From the NCBI GenBank assembly GCA_037176705.1, contig CM073885.1, forward strand, positions 167,824,290 through 167,888,289: a DNA stretch of 64,000 nt. The letters run 5' to 3'. This document shows, piece after piece, positions 1 through 13,158 of this stretch (positions within the stretch are counted from its first letter, which is position 1; every line of letters begins with the position of its first letter). This DNA comes from Molossus alvarezi. Its lineage: Eukaryota > Chordata > Mammalia > Chiroptera > Molossidae. The notes under the pieces are model-generated. The model was not told the DNA's origin. It ran no database searches and saw only the letters and a list, made by a program, of their open reading frames with translations. A program made the translations under genes and the position numbers.

Positions 1-193
1 GTCAGCCCCGAGGCAGAATCTGGAACCAATATTGATTTTCTACTTTGTTTCTTTCTGTTCAGACATGAGCCCCACTTTCTACCTGTGGTCTTCCATCGTT
101 CAGTGGCCACCACACCAATGTATCATTGTCTTTCTTTGTGGGCTGCAGATGCAGAATCAAAACTGAACAACTTGGCATTGTCGGTAATGGTTT

Positions 194-415
194 TAAAAAT
201 CCTTATGTGGTCCAGCCAGTGTGGCTCACTGGTTGAGCATCCACCAATGCACCAAGAGATCGCCAGTTCAATTCCTGGTCAGAACACATGCCCAGGTTGT
301 GGACCCGATCCCCAGTCGGGGGCATGCAGGAGGCAGCCAATGGATGTTCGCTCTCATCAATGTTTCTGTCTCTCTCTACCTCTCCCTTCCTCTCTAAAAT
401 AAAAATCCTTATGTG
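194..415 (+). mobile_element. Ves SINE (short-tail type) with 16-bp TSD
   Basis: A tRNA-derived head at about 210 (CCAGCCAGTGTGGCTCACTG) is followed by a B-box-like GTTCAATTCC, a central GGGGGCATGCAGGAGGCAGCC block and a TCTCTC-rich tail. The target duplication TAAAAATCCTTATGTG is perfect at 194-209 and 400-415, so the element itself is 210-399. It is non-autonomous and mobilised by L1. Confidence 0.93.
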
Positions 416-1960
416 TAGGCAAGGTTGCTATATATTACAGTGTTTTGTTTTTGTTTTTGTTTTTTGTTTTTGCAAAGCCTGTAAATCGACATTTTAGTAA
501 TTTATAAATGTGTTTGTGTGTGTGTCTATGGTCTGTGTGTATATATGTGCATTCACACACCTGTATGCATCATTCCTAATTGTGATAAATAAGAATGACC
601 TCTGTGGGGGGGAATAAATGGTGGCTTGGAGAGCCCCTTCTACCAGACACTGAGTTTACACTTGAATTAGGGGTCTTCTTTCCCTGAGCAACACAACCAG
701 CATGTTTTGTGTTTCTCCTCATGAGGACAGCAACAGAAATCATGCAGCTGCCTGGGAGGCTGGCTGGCACTCCCTTTTACTTCGGTGAGTGCCTTAAGTC
801 TCAATTATACTCTTTAGACCATGGCTCTAGAAGATGAGGAGGTACACTGAAAGGAATCAAAGCATCATGGATTTTTTTTTAAATCATGGGAATCCGAAAT
901 TAGAGAACTGAAAAGGAGATACGATGGTGAACTCAGGACAATGGGACTCTCTTCCTTCAGGCACCCCTGTCTGCACCCCCGCGCACCCCCGCAGGGCTTG
1001 CTCCCTGCATCTGTTACAATCACTGTGGTCCCCTTTCCTTCATGGCACATGTGCCCTCTCAGCCAAGTAATTTCTCTTGACTAGAAACTCGTACACTACT
1101 AACAGTGTGTGTAGCCTGAACCCACTCTGCATGTCTCCATGACTGCAACCCAACAGCAGGAGAGTTGAGCAGATGCTCTCCTACAATAAGGGAAAGGGCC
1201 TCTCTGTTTCAAGCCTGGTTTGACCATACAACTCTGTAGATATCACTCCAAACCGTAAAGCCACGAAATGACCAGAGTATTTCAAGAGACCCGGTCTAGG
1301 GAAATCTACCTCTGATGACCACCTCTGTGAGGAAGGAAACAAGGCCCAACAGGTTGTTGATATTCATAAAACATCCATTCATTTTAAGCAAATATTATTG
1401 AATGCAGGGAGGTAGTATTTAACTGATGCAGTGACACTTAACCCAGAAAGGACAGAGAGCCTTTTTGACCAAGTAAACCAAGACTCACTTGTGGATTGGA
1501 TAGTAAGTAAAAAAGAATGTGACAAGCACTGGAAGTAGATTTCCAACCAAAGCCTGGTATTTTTGTTGGCCATTTCCACATGTAAATGAGTAGGGAAGTG
1601 GGGTATGCAATTACAGTACATCCACCGGGATTCTCTGTTCAGCAGTAAGTTCGTTTCCATCCTCAAACGATCGGAGTAGCATTTTCTTCTGCAGAAGAGA
1701 GATGAAGGATGAGAGAAGGCGAGCTGACTACAGAGGCTCAGAGAGCATTTCTACCACAGCCACGTGCAGAAGCGCTTTTCCTTGGGCAGGGGAACCAGCC
1801 TCAGCACCTGTCTGGAAACCATGCTTGTGTCGCCTGGGGTCCCCCATCGACTTATGCTGCTCATGCTACCTGCACACATTTTCTCCCCCGGGTCCCCTAA
1901 ACTGTATTTTTTGAGAATTACAGGTTCGAATCTGTGCACCTACTTCACTCCTTGTAGCGT
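416..1960. other. Unassigned intronic sequence
   Basis: No coding exon or clear repeat was recognised. A T-rich run lies at 440-475 and a TG-rich stretch at 510-560. A short proline/arginine-coding C-rich patch lies near 970-1000. The small open frames lack any recognisable protein similarity. Confidence 0.5.
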
Positions 1961-2011
1961 TTCTGAGGCCGAGTGCAGCCACCTGCGGTTCCCAGAGGCA
2001 AGGGCGCCGGC

Positions 2012-2135
2012 CGGAGGGGCGGCCTCGGGCTTCTAGCACCGGCGGAGGGGCGGCCTCGGGCTTCTAGCACCGGCGGAGGGGCGGGGTCGGGCTTCTAGTA
2101 CCGGCTGGACTGGCGGCCTTGGGCTCCTAGCACCG
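2012..2135. repeat. 31-bp GC-rich tandem repeat, 4 copies
   Basis: Four 31-bp units start at 2012, 2043, 2074 and 2105. The first two are identical, the third differs at three positions and the fourth is more diverged. Each contains CGGGCTTCTAG followed by a CACCGG-like end. The array lies in a locally GC- and CpG-rich stretch (about 1960-2540) that contrasts with the AT-rich intron. I do not recognise a parent element. Confidence 0.9.
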
Positions 2136-4308
2136 CTGCTGCGGCTCCTGCTCCTCTCCCAGCTGCTTCGCTTCCACCGCGGCCTTCATCCACTTTGCTG
2201 CTCTTCCGTCTGCTCCCCACTTCAGGCAACCACACGCTGACATGCTGCGAAAGCACACATGCCTGAGACAGAGATGGAGAGCAGAGAAGCGCCTTAATCG
2301 TTTCTGTTCATGCCGGGATGACAGAAAGCGCCAAGCCATTGCTGTGGATCGTAAGCTGCCCGCCCTGAGTGCTGACTGGGCTTTGACAGCAGGCACCATA
2401 ATGCGTCTGGATAGGCAGGGCCGCTGGACATCTAAGTGAGAAACAAGGGGTGAGACTCATGGAGACCCTGGGGCCGTCCGGGGTTTTGCACCTACCACCT
2501 CCTTGGGCGTTACCCACGGCCCCAGGCTCCTTTAATGGAGTAATCTCTGTGTTAACCTCCCCCGGGGATCAGGGGAGACCAGTGTCCACGTTCCCCTGGA
2601 TGTGATCAATCTGGAATTTCTCTTTTCATTTTTTTGATAGATTATCTATCTGTCTACTTCTAACAAGGAGTAATTGAATTCTATTTTTTAAAATGGCTGT
2701 GTTCACCACTGGGATTGATTGCCCCCTTTCATTTCAGAGAATTTCCACTTCCTAAATTACCCGCACCTTCCAGATTTGTTTTCCTGAGATTTCACTAAAA
2801 TTGCCTCGTTTGGGTTCTGAGTGTTCGGAAACTCATCAGTCTCGGATTTAAAGGCAACCACCGGATTGATGCTCAGGATTTTTGTTTGTTTGTTGTTTGT
2901 TTGTTTTTTTGTCCTGCTGGTAATAGTCCAGGTGTTAAAAAGAGACGGAAGCACCTGTGACATGATTTATTGCAAGGGAGTTCCTTCCAGGATGTAAGAA
3001 GGTCATGAGGCAGGGGACCGTGGCAGACAGAGCCAAGCCAGCTGCAGCAGGTTGGGGCGCGGGGAACATGGGCATAGGCCACCACGCCTTCTAGTTTCTC
3101 AAGAGATAGCCAAATACTTAAGTGTTGGCTTTTTATTCTTTTTTTTTTTTTTCCTTCTTAATCACATGTGGAGCAACACAATGGTAGCAAAATAAAATAC
3201 GTCCACAGGCCCATCTGTCCAATCTGCTACCAGATACTGTTGCTGGAATGTACTAGACAGATGACTAATCACGTTCTTAATTGGTAGAAACTTACTAAAC
3301 TATCTCATTTCCAGGTCTGGGAGGCACCTCCCTGTTGCCTTCATGTGTACCCCAGAGGCAGCATTCAATGTGTTAAGGTGAATTTAGTCAAATACATGAT
3401 TCTCGGATATATTTTCCAGACTTCTTCTTTCCTACTTTTCTCCTCTGCTTGCAGTGTACATAGACTGGTTCCTAATGCTTTCCTTGAAAACAAGTCATAG
3501 GAAAGAAGAAGAAGATGGTTTTAGAGGACTCACCTTCACTGGTTATTTTGAAGGAAACTTCCAAGATTATTTCCTTGTTCCTCTGACATAGTATAGTACA
3601 CAAAATTGCATTTATGAGCAACCTACTGCCTGGTTATGATTGATTTAATATTCCAATGTTTCAAGAGTATTTAGCCATAACAAGAATATATTTTGCATGT
3701 TCTATTAATTACACATAAATATTTCAATTTAAACAGTGACATTACTTCAAGCAATCATCTTGTTGTTGTTGTTTTTCTTGGAAGGCAACCATTTTAGACA
3801 CACCAGCAGGAAACATTTAGAAAGTCAGAGATTTGAAACATTGGCAAAGGGTTCAACTTTTAATAAAGCAGAAGAGTGGTCTGGTCTATGTCTATAACCA
3901 GCGCAGTGAAAAAACAAAACAAATTAAACTGTGTGATTATATGATCACTATGTATTCAATAGGATTCAGTATATATAAAATAGCCATAAGCATTTCTAAT
4001 TTGCCCATCGACTTGGAGGGGAAAAAAAAAAAAAAAAGAAACCCAAGCAAATAACTGTTTTGGGGGAAATCTTTTAGTCTGAAACTTTGCACTCCTTTTC
4101 AATTTTATAACAGTTTCTACAGATATAAGTTGTACCTTTCACAGAGCACTTTCAGAGGTATGATGAAGCATATAGGTTCTGCTTAGGTCATGAGCAGAGC
4201 CGGCAGATGGACGCACATCCGTGTTTCTGGCTCCTGATGCCAGCCGGCATTTTCCATGCACCCCCACTCCACAGCGCTTCCTCTTGACTCCTGGTGACTG
4301 ACACCTGG
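2136..4308. other. Unassigned intronic sequence, GC-rich at its left
   Basis: 2136-2540 continues the GC-rich patch without a recognisable exon. A TTTG-type simple repeat lies at 2880-2910, a T run at 3138-3153 and an A run at 4021-4037. The rest is AT-rich, with no repeat that I can name. Confidence 0.45.
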
Positions 4309-4690
4309 TGCTGTGGACTGAACGCTGTCCCTCCCAAATGCATATGTTGAATCCCTAACCCCCAACCTGATTGTATTTGAAGACAAGCTTTTTAGGAGGT
4401 AATTAAGGTTGAATGCGTTCCTAAGGGTGGGGCCTAATCTGACAGGATTGGTGGCCTTATAAGAAGAGGAAGAGAGAGGGAGACCTTTTCCTCCACGTGT
4501 ACGATAAAGAAAGGCCCTGTGCGGACACAGTGAGAAGGCTCCTGCTCGCAGCCCAGAAGGAGGGTTCTCACCAGAGCCTGAGCATTCTGCCTCCCTGATT
4601 TCAAACTTCCATCTCCAGAACTGTGAGAAAATAAATTTCTAGTTTAAGCCACTCAGTCTATGCTATTTATGCCCAAGTGGGCTAAGATAT
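4309..4690 (+). mobile_element. MaLR (MLT1/MST-group) solo LTR
   Basis: It begins TGCTGTGGACTGAA and continues through blocks characteristic of MLT1/MST LTRs: a CATATGTTGAA block, GGTGGGGCC, the CTTATAAGAAGAG region, GGACACAGTGAGAAGG, and AACTGTGAGAAAATAAATTTC carrying the AATAAA signal near 4630. It ends near GGGCTAAGATA. No internal ERVL sequence is attached, so it is a solo LTR or remnant of an ancient placental family. Confidence 0.85.
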
Positions 4691-5568
4691 CTGGTATATA
4701 GAAAACGATTCCTTATTACATGTCATATTCTGAAATGAGTCCTTATGAGGTTTCCAGTACTTGAACACGTAGCTGTGCGGGCTGAATTCAGCTGCTCTTT
4801 TGTTCATGATGGTCCCACTCCTATTCAGCCATGGGACTGGTGCATGGATTCCACTCTCATGTTGTGTCGTCTTTGTGCCCATTTCCTCACAGTGCATTTC
4901 CCCAGAACGTGGGACAGCTTTTGTCTTGAAGAAAAGTAGCTACTTCAGTAGACCAGACTGTACTCTTTCTTTTCATTCATATGGACTATTTGTTTGTGGC
5001 ACTGGAGAGATCCCTTAACCTCTTTTTTGTATGAATCCCCATCCTCATGGTTGATTGTTTGTAAACAATAGTTCCTTAATGGTCTGAAAATATGGGGAGC
5101 TGAATTGTTTAGCTAAGTCCTTCACATGGACCACATAGTGTGTGTGTTGAGAGAACCACTCACAGCTGCATGCAGCCTTCAATAGACAATAATGCCTGGT
5201 GAGAAATGAAATATCAGTTAATAATGCTTTTCTTCTTGCACCCAGATAACTCTACTTAGCTGAAATATTGTTGAATAACGTAAAATAGTTTCCTTAGGGC
5301 TCCCACCCAAATAAATGAGTACAAACTAGAGATGGAAGGTAGAAAGGAAAGATGGAGGAGAAGAAAAAATAATAATCTAGAGCTTTGTGAAAATTCAGAT
5401 AGATCTCCGAATAGGTTATATTCAGATAGAATAGATAGGTTATTTCCTATCTGAATAGCAAAATGTTTATTTAGTTATCAATTACTTCAGGGAGTATTTT
5501 TAAATATGGTTAAACTGAATATAGTTTAAATATAGTTAAGTATTCTGATACATTATAAAATGCTTTTT
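4691..5568. other. Unassigned intronic sequence
   Basis: AT-rich sequence. A small imperfect palindrome lies at about 5413-5455, where TTCAGATAGAATAG is mirrored by CTATCTGAATAG. No gene or named repeat was recognised. Confidence 0.45.
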
Positions 5569-5852
5569 AAAAATTCAAATACAGCCCTGGCCGGTTTGGC
5601 TCAGCAGTTAGAGCGTCGGCCTGCGGTCCTGAGAGACCTGGGTTCGGTTCCCGCTAAGGGCGCATGCCTCGGTTGCAGTTTGTCCCCGGCCCTGGTTGGT
5701 CGTGCGGGTGGCAGCCACTCGGTGTGTTCCTTTCACATCGATGTGTCTCTCTCTCTCTCTGTTCCTCTCTCTCCCTCCCACTCTACCTGAACAAAAAATG
5801 GAAAAATGTCCTTGGGTGAGGATAAAAAAAAAAAAAAAAAAATTCAAATACA
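5569..5852 (+). mobile_element. Ves SINE (long-tail type) with 15-bp TSD
   Basis: The head CCTGGCCGGTTTGGCTCAGC is followed by the B box GGTTCGGTTCCCG, a GTTTGTCCCCGGCCCTGGTT block, a CT-rich part, and a 3' end GGGTGAGGATAAA before the A tail. The target duplication AAAAATTCAAATACA is perfect at 5569-5583 and 5838-5852. The high match between A/B boxes and tail suggests a fairly young copy. Confidence 0.95.
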
Positions 5853-8800
5853 TGAATCTTATCTATAACCTCCTCAACAGCCTTTGCTCAGAGTCGTCTA
5901 GTGGGAATTTTAGCCTGTTTGAGAGAGAAAATGTTTGCTCTTGACACTGTAATTTTTTTTAAGTTGTTTTCTCATCCCTAGCCAAATACTTTATCCCCAA
6001 AAGATTAGCCCAAGAGTCTTCACTCTGACCTTTGTGCACAGTCAGACCAATTCCTCTTTGTCAGTCAGTGAACTCTTCCCCATCTGGTTCTCACACGAGC
6101 TGAACTACAGACCTTTACTTAGCTCATTGGATGCATTTTAGTTATTTCATTTCTTATTAAAATGCTGAACTCACAGTTATACTCAGCAAGAATATATCAT
6201 AGAACCATTGGATCTAGTAGCCAACAAACAATTATACCTCAACTTACTATTGGGTAAAGAGTACACATTTATTTACAAACTGACGTTTGGGAATTCAGAA
6301 TACATTTTTTCATAGTATAAGACAATAAGGTCCCTCGGTTTTGTTCAACCGTTTATTCATTTATTCATTCAACAAATATTTAATCAGTGCCCATTGCTAG
6401 TACTTTTTAGTAAATAAAGCAGAAATGAAGCATGCCTTCTTGGAGCTTGCAGGCTAATGGTGTGGACAGACATAAAGTAAATAAGTCAATTAGAGCTATA
6501 AATATGAAGGGACAACTTGGGTGCAGAGATAAGGGTTAGTAGCTGGGACGAGAAGGGTCTTCCAAAAAGAGCTGGAGAAGACATCTCAAAGAGGTGAAAT
6601 GTATGTTGAAACATTGATGGTGGAGTGAGGGCGGTGTAGCATTCTAGGTAGTGAAAGCTGCATTTCGAGAAGGTAGTGAGCAGGGAAGAGGTAGATTTAT
6701 TCCAGGAACCGAAGGAAGGCCATGGTGGGTGTAAGGAAGAGGCACAGTAAGAGACTGGAGAGAGAAGCTGTGGTCAGATCCCACAGGTCTCTGGAAGCCA
6801 CATGAGAGAGTTTGCGTTATGGACTCCATGGGCATTGTTGGTCTTATGGACAGCTTGCTCTCCAGAGGACCCTCGGAAGCTGCTCTCCAGATTGAGGATT
6901 GGGAGATCAGAATCTTGAACAAACACCACTTTCCTGCTCTGAGGATTCACTGTGGCTCTGTGCTGCACCAGAGCCCATCAGCCACTTACAGGCAACCAGA
7001 TGACCTTGGGACTTCTTTCGAGCCCTATACCATGAAGAAGAAATGGGACGCACATGGAAGTCTTCATGTTATACATTCACTATTATGATTTTCAGGGGGG
7101 AAGGCATTTTAACTTTGACATGGAAACCTTGCAATGTTCCAAGAGTCCTTGTGAATAAAACATGCTTTGTCATAGTATGAGAAATTCTCTAGGCTCTAAC
7201 TCAGCAATTTCAGGATCAATACTTTTGATTCTTTGAAGTTTTCTAATCTACCTCAAAAGAAGGTGGCAAAAAACCCCAAAACTAAACAAAACAAAAAACA
7301 CTGTGCCTGTGACCTCTGGAGTTTGGATATCATCACAAAATGGAAATGGAAGGGGGAAAAAAATACAATGTTTTCATTTGAGAAGTAATGACATTTAAAT
7401 ATATGTTATCTATGGTCCCTATCATTTCAGAGAAAGAAAGCAATAAAAAGAAATGCAGCATGATATCAGAGTAGGTGATAGGTGAGTTACTAGATGTATC
7501 TTATTAAAAAAACTCACTGTTTTCTTTTCACATTTTACTCTTTGGAATTCACTGTATTATGAATTCTTCACCATGGATCCAAAATATTTTTCTGTTTCGT
7601 AAATAGCTTAATAAGAATGCTAACAAGAAGTTATTTTTAGGTAGCCACTTTCCAGAACTTATTTATTAAAAATATTAACCTGAGAATGATTTTACTGCTT
7701 AATAAGCTATTCTGAGGGAAATGACCACTCTTAGTGTTCAAGGCAATCTGTTTATCATGCAGCCTTGGCTTTGAAAAGCATGTCTGTTGCTCCTCCACAT
7801 GTTTTGCAAACCACTGTTTTCCATCATTTTTGTAGTAAGAGCCTGTAGACCATGCATGGTGAGCTACAGGGGCAAACGTATCTTTACAGTTGTGAGTATG
7901 TGAAACAGAGTTTATTCTTGTATTATTTTATTATTCACTTATTATTGTATTATTTTCCATACAAACACCTGTAAACCTACTTTTGTCCCACCCGGCATGT
8001 AAAATCTGCTACATCAGGGCACCAAATAGTGTCGGATTTGGGAAAATCTGCTCTACGTATTAGACTGGTTACTAATAAATGATCAAGTCAAAATCGCCTG
8101 GTGCACCCAGACTGGACAACTAATGTAACAGAATACCGAGGCATGTGTGCACATGCCTGTGCTCATGCGTCTGGTTCCCAGGAGTACTTACGACACTGTT
8201 CTCTGAGTGAAGAAGGTTGGAATTGTATTCCTCATCCTCCCTCCCACTGTCCCCACCTTTATTCCATGGGGTAACAATGTTCCTTCCAAAGCAAAACCCA
8301 AGGATGAATTTGACATAAGCTGTCTCAGTTTCTCCCCAGGTTATTTTTAATGTTTTCACCATGAAGTTATATTCTGAATTGTTTCTATAAATTAGCTGGA
8401 TTCACTTTATTAACTAATGACTATGCTAAGCAACTTGCATTCGCATTGTAGATTAGTGAAGAGAACTGCTTAGATACTGGAGCCAGGACACAGGGAATCC
8501 AGGAGCAAACGGAAATTCTCTGCTTAGACGAGTGTTTGAATGAGTATAGAATTCTAATGGGAGAACAGTAAATTAAGAGTTTTTGTCCTGGTTTCTTGAG
8601 AATTTTTTATTTGAAATATACAAGTAAATCAAGCTAAACTTCCCACGGCTAACTCTAACCTTCTACAAAGTAATATTCATAATTACTATTGTGTTTGGTA
8701 CAGTCACCTTCAACTTACCACTGCTTAATTCTTTGCAGTGTATGTTTATGCAAAGCCTAATGATTATACATATGTAGACTGACTGATAATCTTTAAAATT

Positions 8801-9192
8801 GTGTTAATATCTCAAAATAATACAGCATATCCATTGCCCTCTTGAGGTTGCTTTACCTTGACACGTTTTAAATATAGTATACCTGGTGAGGGGTGGCACA
8901 TATATGTTACATCAAATTAATGCTCCAACAACCATGATATGAAGATTCCCAATGTGTACTATTTGAGACAAGATGCAGTCTATGAAACATTCAGAAACCA
9001 TCTCAGAAATTCTCCAGCTCTGATATCCATTAAGGAAAAGAAATGTGGACTCAGCCTTCTTTACAGATCAATTTCAACAGGGCTATGATGAGTCACCATT
9101 TCAGAAACAAATGAATTGTTTACTCCTCCTACAGTTCTCTGGAATATACACCTTACTGCATGTAGTGTGCAGAGTAGTAAGCTCAACATTTA
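5853..9192. other. Intronic sequence with an old mammalian repeat near 6355-6780
   Basis: 6355-6780 begins TTTATTCATTTATTCATTCAACAAATATTT. It continues with a GGAGCTTGCAGGCTAATGG-like block, a form shared by a widespread old mammalian repeat whose family name I cannot assign with certainty. The same type recurs at 13440-13990 and about 55630-55760. The remainder, including 6819-7088 and 8120-8362, holds short open frames without recognisable homology. Confidence 0.45.
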
Positions 9193-9474
9193 AAAACATG
9201 AAACTCTTGCCCTGGCCGGTTTGGCTCAGCGGTTAGAGTGTCGGCCTGCGGTACGGAGAGACCCGGGTTCGGTTCCCGCTAAGGGCACGTACTTGGGTTG
9301 CAGTTTGTCCCCGGCACTGGTTGTTCATGCGGGTGGCAGCCACTCGATGTGTCCCTTTCACGTCGATGTTTCTCTCTTTCTCTCTTCCTCTCTCTCCCTT
9401 CCACTCTGTCTGTACAAAAAAATGGAAAAATGTCCTCGGGTGAGGATAAAAACAAAACAAAACATGAAATTCTT
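9193..9474 (+). mobile_element. Ves SINE (long-tail type)
   Basis: The head CCCTGGCCGGTTTGGCTCAG begins near 9209, followed by the B box GGTTCGGTTCCCG and the tail GGGTGAGGATAAAAAC. The flanks AAAACATGAAACTCTT (9193-9208) and AAAACATGAAATTCTT (9459-9474) form a 16-bp target duplication with one mismatch. Confidence 0.94.
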
Positions 9475-10406
9475 AAAAGTTGATCATCTCTCTAAGGATA
9501 AATTGAATTTTTAATTTCTAACATCTTGATTTGGACATAATCATGTAGCTATAGAACATGTTCAAGTTGTAAATTGGAAATTTCAGTTTACAGGTGATAT
9601 ATGCTTTTATTCAGTGTTTTCCAGACATTTTTGTACAATTGAGATTACACTCTGCACCCCCAAACAGGTTCTGATTTAATCAGTCTGCGTGTGATCTGGG
9701 CTTGGAATTTTTTTAAAGATCTCCATGTAATTTTAATGTGCAGACAAGAATTGGAACCACTGCTGAAGTTCAAAGGCTTTCCTTGGCTCATGGAGTTGTC
9801 CCACCTGGAGCATTTATTCAAGTTCAGCAAGAGTAAGGTAGAAATATAGGTGTTATCTGAATAGGGGAGGCCTTTCAATCATATCTGGTCATTCCTAAGT
9901 CCTTGTTTCCGTGACCCTTGGTATACACTGCATTTGGAAATGATATTACTTATTTCTTGTATGTGTTTTCTAGCATTTAGAATGACATGTAGGTACTTTG
10001 AGTTCTGCTTTAAAATGGTGACTGACATCAGTTACTCTGAAGAGTCAAATTGTCCAGTAGTCCTGACTACATGTCTCAGGGTCTTTTTTTTTTTCCACAC
10101 TCTTTAGTCTTTCCTTATTGTTTTCCCTCTTAGTAACCTGTTTGGAGCGCTTATGATTTTATTCTTGATTTTGCAATAGCTTCCAAACCAATGTCTGATT
10201 CTATTCTCCTTCTTCCCTGGTCCATCCTAGTTTCTAGATTGTTCCTTTTGAGTGCACACTTAATCCGTTACTTCCAAGGTTCTCACTTTACATGGAAACA
10301 AGTTCAAACACTTAAGGGTTTGTACAGTCTGAATTCTACATGCCTGCATGTACTTACTTCATGTAACTCCTCTGTATATGCCTGTTGTTCTAGTTGTTGC
10401 CAGTGG

Positions 10407-10653
10407 AAATGGGTTCTTAAATTTTATTTTCCTGTATTGATTGTTAGAGAGAGAGGAAGTGAAAGGGAGAGAAAGATAGAAACATCCATCAATGAGAGAG
10501 AACATCGATTGGCCACCCCCACATGCCCCCCACTGGGGGTCAGGCCCACAACCTGGGCATGTGTCTTGGCCGGGAATCGAACTGGAGACCTCTTGATGCA
10601 TTGATGTATGCTCAACCACTGAGCCACACTGGCCAGACTGAAAATGGGTTCTT
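10407..10653 (-). mobile_element. Ves SINE (short-tail type), antisense
   Basis: This is the reverse orientation: a purine-rich GAGAGAGAGGAAGTG side comes first, then CCCCCCACTGGGGGTC, the B box complement GGGAATCGAAC, and GAGCCACACTGGCCAG at the head. The duplication AAATGGGTTCTT is at 10407-10418 and 10642-10653. Open frames crossing it are repeat artefacts. Confidence 0.93.
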
Positions 10654-12659
10654 GTAGTGTCACAAGCAAAGCATTTTGGGGACCGATGCATGGGAAGATG
10701 AGGTGTAGTGGTACGATTTACTGAAGCCGGAGCAAATACAAAGGACCGTCCCCAGGTGCCTGGAGTCTGTGTCCCAGCCATGGCCAGGTGGTTTAGCCCC
10801 ATCCCACTGTGGACAAATTCAGCCTTGTTTTCATCAAGCCCAGAAGAAGGGCCAGGGTCCAGAAATTCTGTGCCGCCGGCCCAGCATCGGCAGGGCATGG
10901 TTCAGTTCTGTCCATGCAAAAGCTGAGTCCAGCCCATCTCTGTCCCCATCCAGCTGGCTTAGTCCCTGTCCCGCTGTGCTGCTCTACCCAGGCCCGCGCC
11001 TGGAGCCGCATTTGGCCCTGAGCTAGCAAGAGAGAGAACGAGAGAACGTGCTGGAACTCGCAAACCTGCCAACACACGCTTGCTGTTGAGAGAGCCCTTT
11101 GTTAAGCTTTGATTATATTATCTTGGGCTTGGGAAGGAGCTGGCTGTCTTTCATATTAACCAGTCTCCTTCTCAGTCCTTTGTGGGCTTGTCCTGGGCCC
11201 TCCGCCTCATCAATCCAATCCTTTTCCCAGACTAGACCCCCATTATGGTTGCCGTCTCAGCGCCTACCGCACATGTTTTCGGCAAAGGAATTTCCCCGTT
11301 TTATCTCTTCCTTGGTGATCCCAGCTGATGGCGGGCAACCAATCCTTCCTTCTGCTTGGGGATCAGGTCCCAAGAGTGGAAGGTGAGGCAGTGCCCTGGA
11401 GTGGGTGAAGCGGTAGCTTCTGACCTAATTAAGTTTAGCCAGTTTTGCTCCCTCGTTTATTAGGCCTAATGTCTGATTCCCTTTGCTTCCTCCCTTTATT
11501 AATATCTAGCCACCTACATTAACATCATTTCTGTAAACTTCCTAGTTTTTTCCCCTACGCTTAGACCAGTCTTTCTCTGTAGTTCCAAATCATTTTTCAA
11601 GGCCCGCATTAAATACCATGACTCTTACCCCAGCCTTCCTCATTTAAATCACTAAAATGGAATAAAATTTTCTCCTTCTTTGGAGGCTTATGGGAATGAC
11701 TGTGTCATTAGGACAGCAGTTATCTCATACTGGTTTAGAGTAGAGATCTCGGAGTGCCTGCATTATCTCCGTCTGTTGAAGGTTCAGAAAGCAAGGGCTA
11801 TATTATAAATATCGTTTGCCCTTCACAGCCCTGAGCTCAAGGCCTTCCACATACATAATCAGTGCATCATAAACACTTGTGAGCTTGAATGAGTGACACT
11901 TAAAAGAAATGGATGTAAATAAACAGGCCATTTTATAGCATCTTCCAGCAGTAGACTGTGATTTCTTGAAAATTTGACCTGCATATAGTTTTCTTGAGGT
12001 CTTTCCAGCTAGGTCATAGAAAAGGGAGAAGCTAATAACATGATTTTTCCCCTGTATGGTTGTTGTAAGACAGAAGCAAAAAAGAAGACATGTTTCTCAG
12101 TCTGCAGTGAAGTAAAATATTTTCCAGCTATCTTGTAATTTTATTGCAAGATATAAATGCTGGCTTTATAGATCTGAAAGACTCATTCTGCAAAGTCAGC
12201 AAAACCACTGTATGAAAATATTTGTTTCAATCTAGCATTGGTAATTTTAAAACAATACTACCCTACATATTGTGCTTGTTTTTTCTTTTGCTTCTTTATT
12301 TTTGATGACGCATAAAGCTATTGCAGACTCTGTCCCTTTGCCCTGCCCCCGTTGGACCTTACATCAGCTACCTAACATTAAGAAAATTGGCAACAAGATT
12401 TATCTTTTTTTAAAGATGTAATCCTAGAAGAATTTGTCATCTGAAATGGGCATTTAAAGTCTTATTTAGAAAGCAGTAGGAAGATTTATGTTGTCCAAAG
12501 TACCTCTGTGCCAAGTGAAAGCACCTTTACAGATTTTTTTTAATTGAAGCTCCCCAGAGAATATTATCAAAGTGGTCTTTCCGTGAAGTGGAAATGGTAT
12601 AGTATCTCTATGGGGGCAAAGTAGCTCTATATTTACACTTAGTAAAACAGCTCAACCAC
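10654..12659. other. Intronic sequence, GC-rich at 10690-11060
   Basis: 10690-11060 is richer in G+C and ends in a purine-rich AGAGAGAGAACGAGAGAACG tract. It holds several overlapping short open frames on both strands and could be an unrecognised LTR or old retroelement. 11100-12650 is AT-rich with nothing I can name. Confidence 0.4.
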
Positions 12660-13135
12660 TCATGAACAGAGAATTTGGATGGCATGGTGGGTTAAAAAAA
12701 TGGCCAGTAATTCCCACAGTTCCCCCCATAAAGAGAGAGAATGTACCTTCCCACGCCTCAAATCCAGGTCATACCTTGTGACATCTTCTGATCCAATGAA
12801 TGGGACAGGAGTGAAAGCATGCAACTTACAAGCCATGCCTCCAGAGGCCTTGCAGCTTCCAGTCTTCCTCTCTTGGAGTCTGTCACCTTGTGAATAAGCC
12901 CAATCTAGCCTCCATGAAAAGGAGATGGCACATGGAGATAGGGATGGCCCTAAACCTGTGACCAACACCAGGTGGAAGCTGCCAACCCCCAGCTAACATG
13001 CAGTCTGGCTGCAAACCACCATTGTAGACAAGGCCCAGCTGAGCACAGACCACCTCAACAGAGTCCTGGAGGGTTGAAATGCAGAATCCTGACAGTTGTT
13101 TCAAGTCACCAAAATTTTGGTTTATTTGAATGTGA
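12660..13135 (+). mobile_element. Old MaLR (MLT1-like) LTR remnant
   Basis: Diverged blocks match the MLT1 pattern: GTGAATAAGCCCAATCTAGCC, a CCAGGTGGAAGCTGCCAACCCC region, CCCAGCTGAGCACAGACC, and the end TTTCAAGTCACCAAAATTTTGG, which corresponds to the usual 'aagccactaagttttgg' end. Family assignment comes from remembered consensus features, and the exact ends are uncertain. Confidence 0.6.
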
Positions 13136-13158
13136 TCTTCTACTTCTTCCTTGGTGTT

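Noticed and set aside
210..290. tRNA genes at the heads of the SINEs
   Set aside because: A/B-box-like motifs are present, but these regions are followed by SINE bodies with A-rich tails and target duplications. They are tRNA-derived SINE heads, not functional tRNAs.
1702..2439. Overlapping open frames on both strands around 1.7-2.4 kb as a gene
   Set aside because: GC-rich composition and the 31-bp repeat reduce stop frequency. Frames overlap on both strands with no splice pattern or recognised protein.
10359..10898. 179-codon minus-strand open frame
   Set aside because: Its middle is an antisense Ves SINE and the remainder has no recognisable domain. It is a chance frame.
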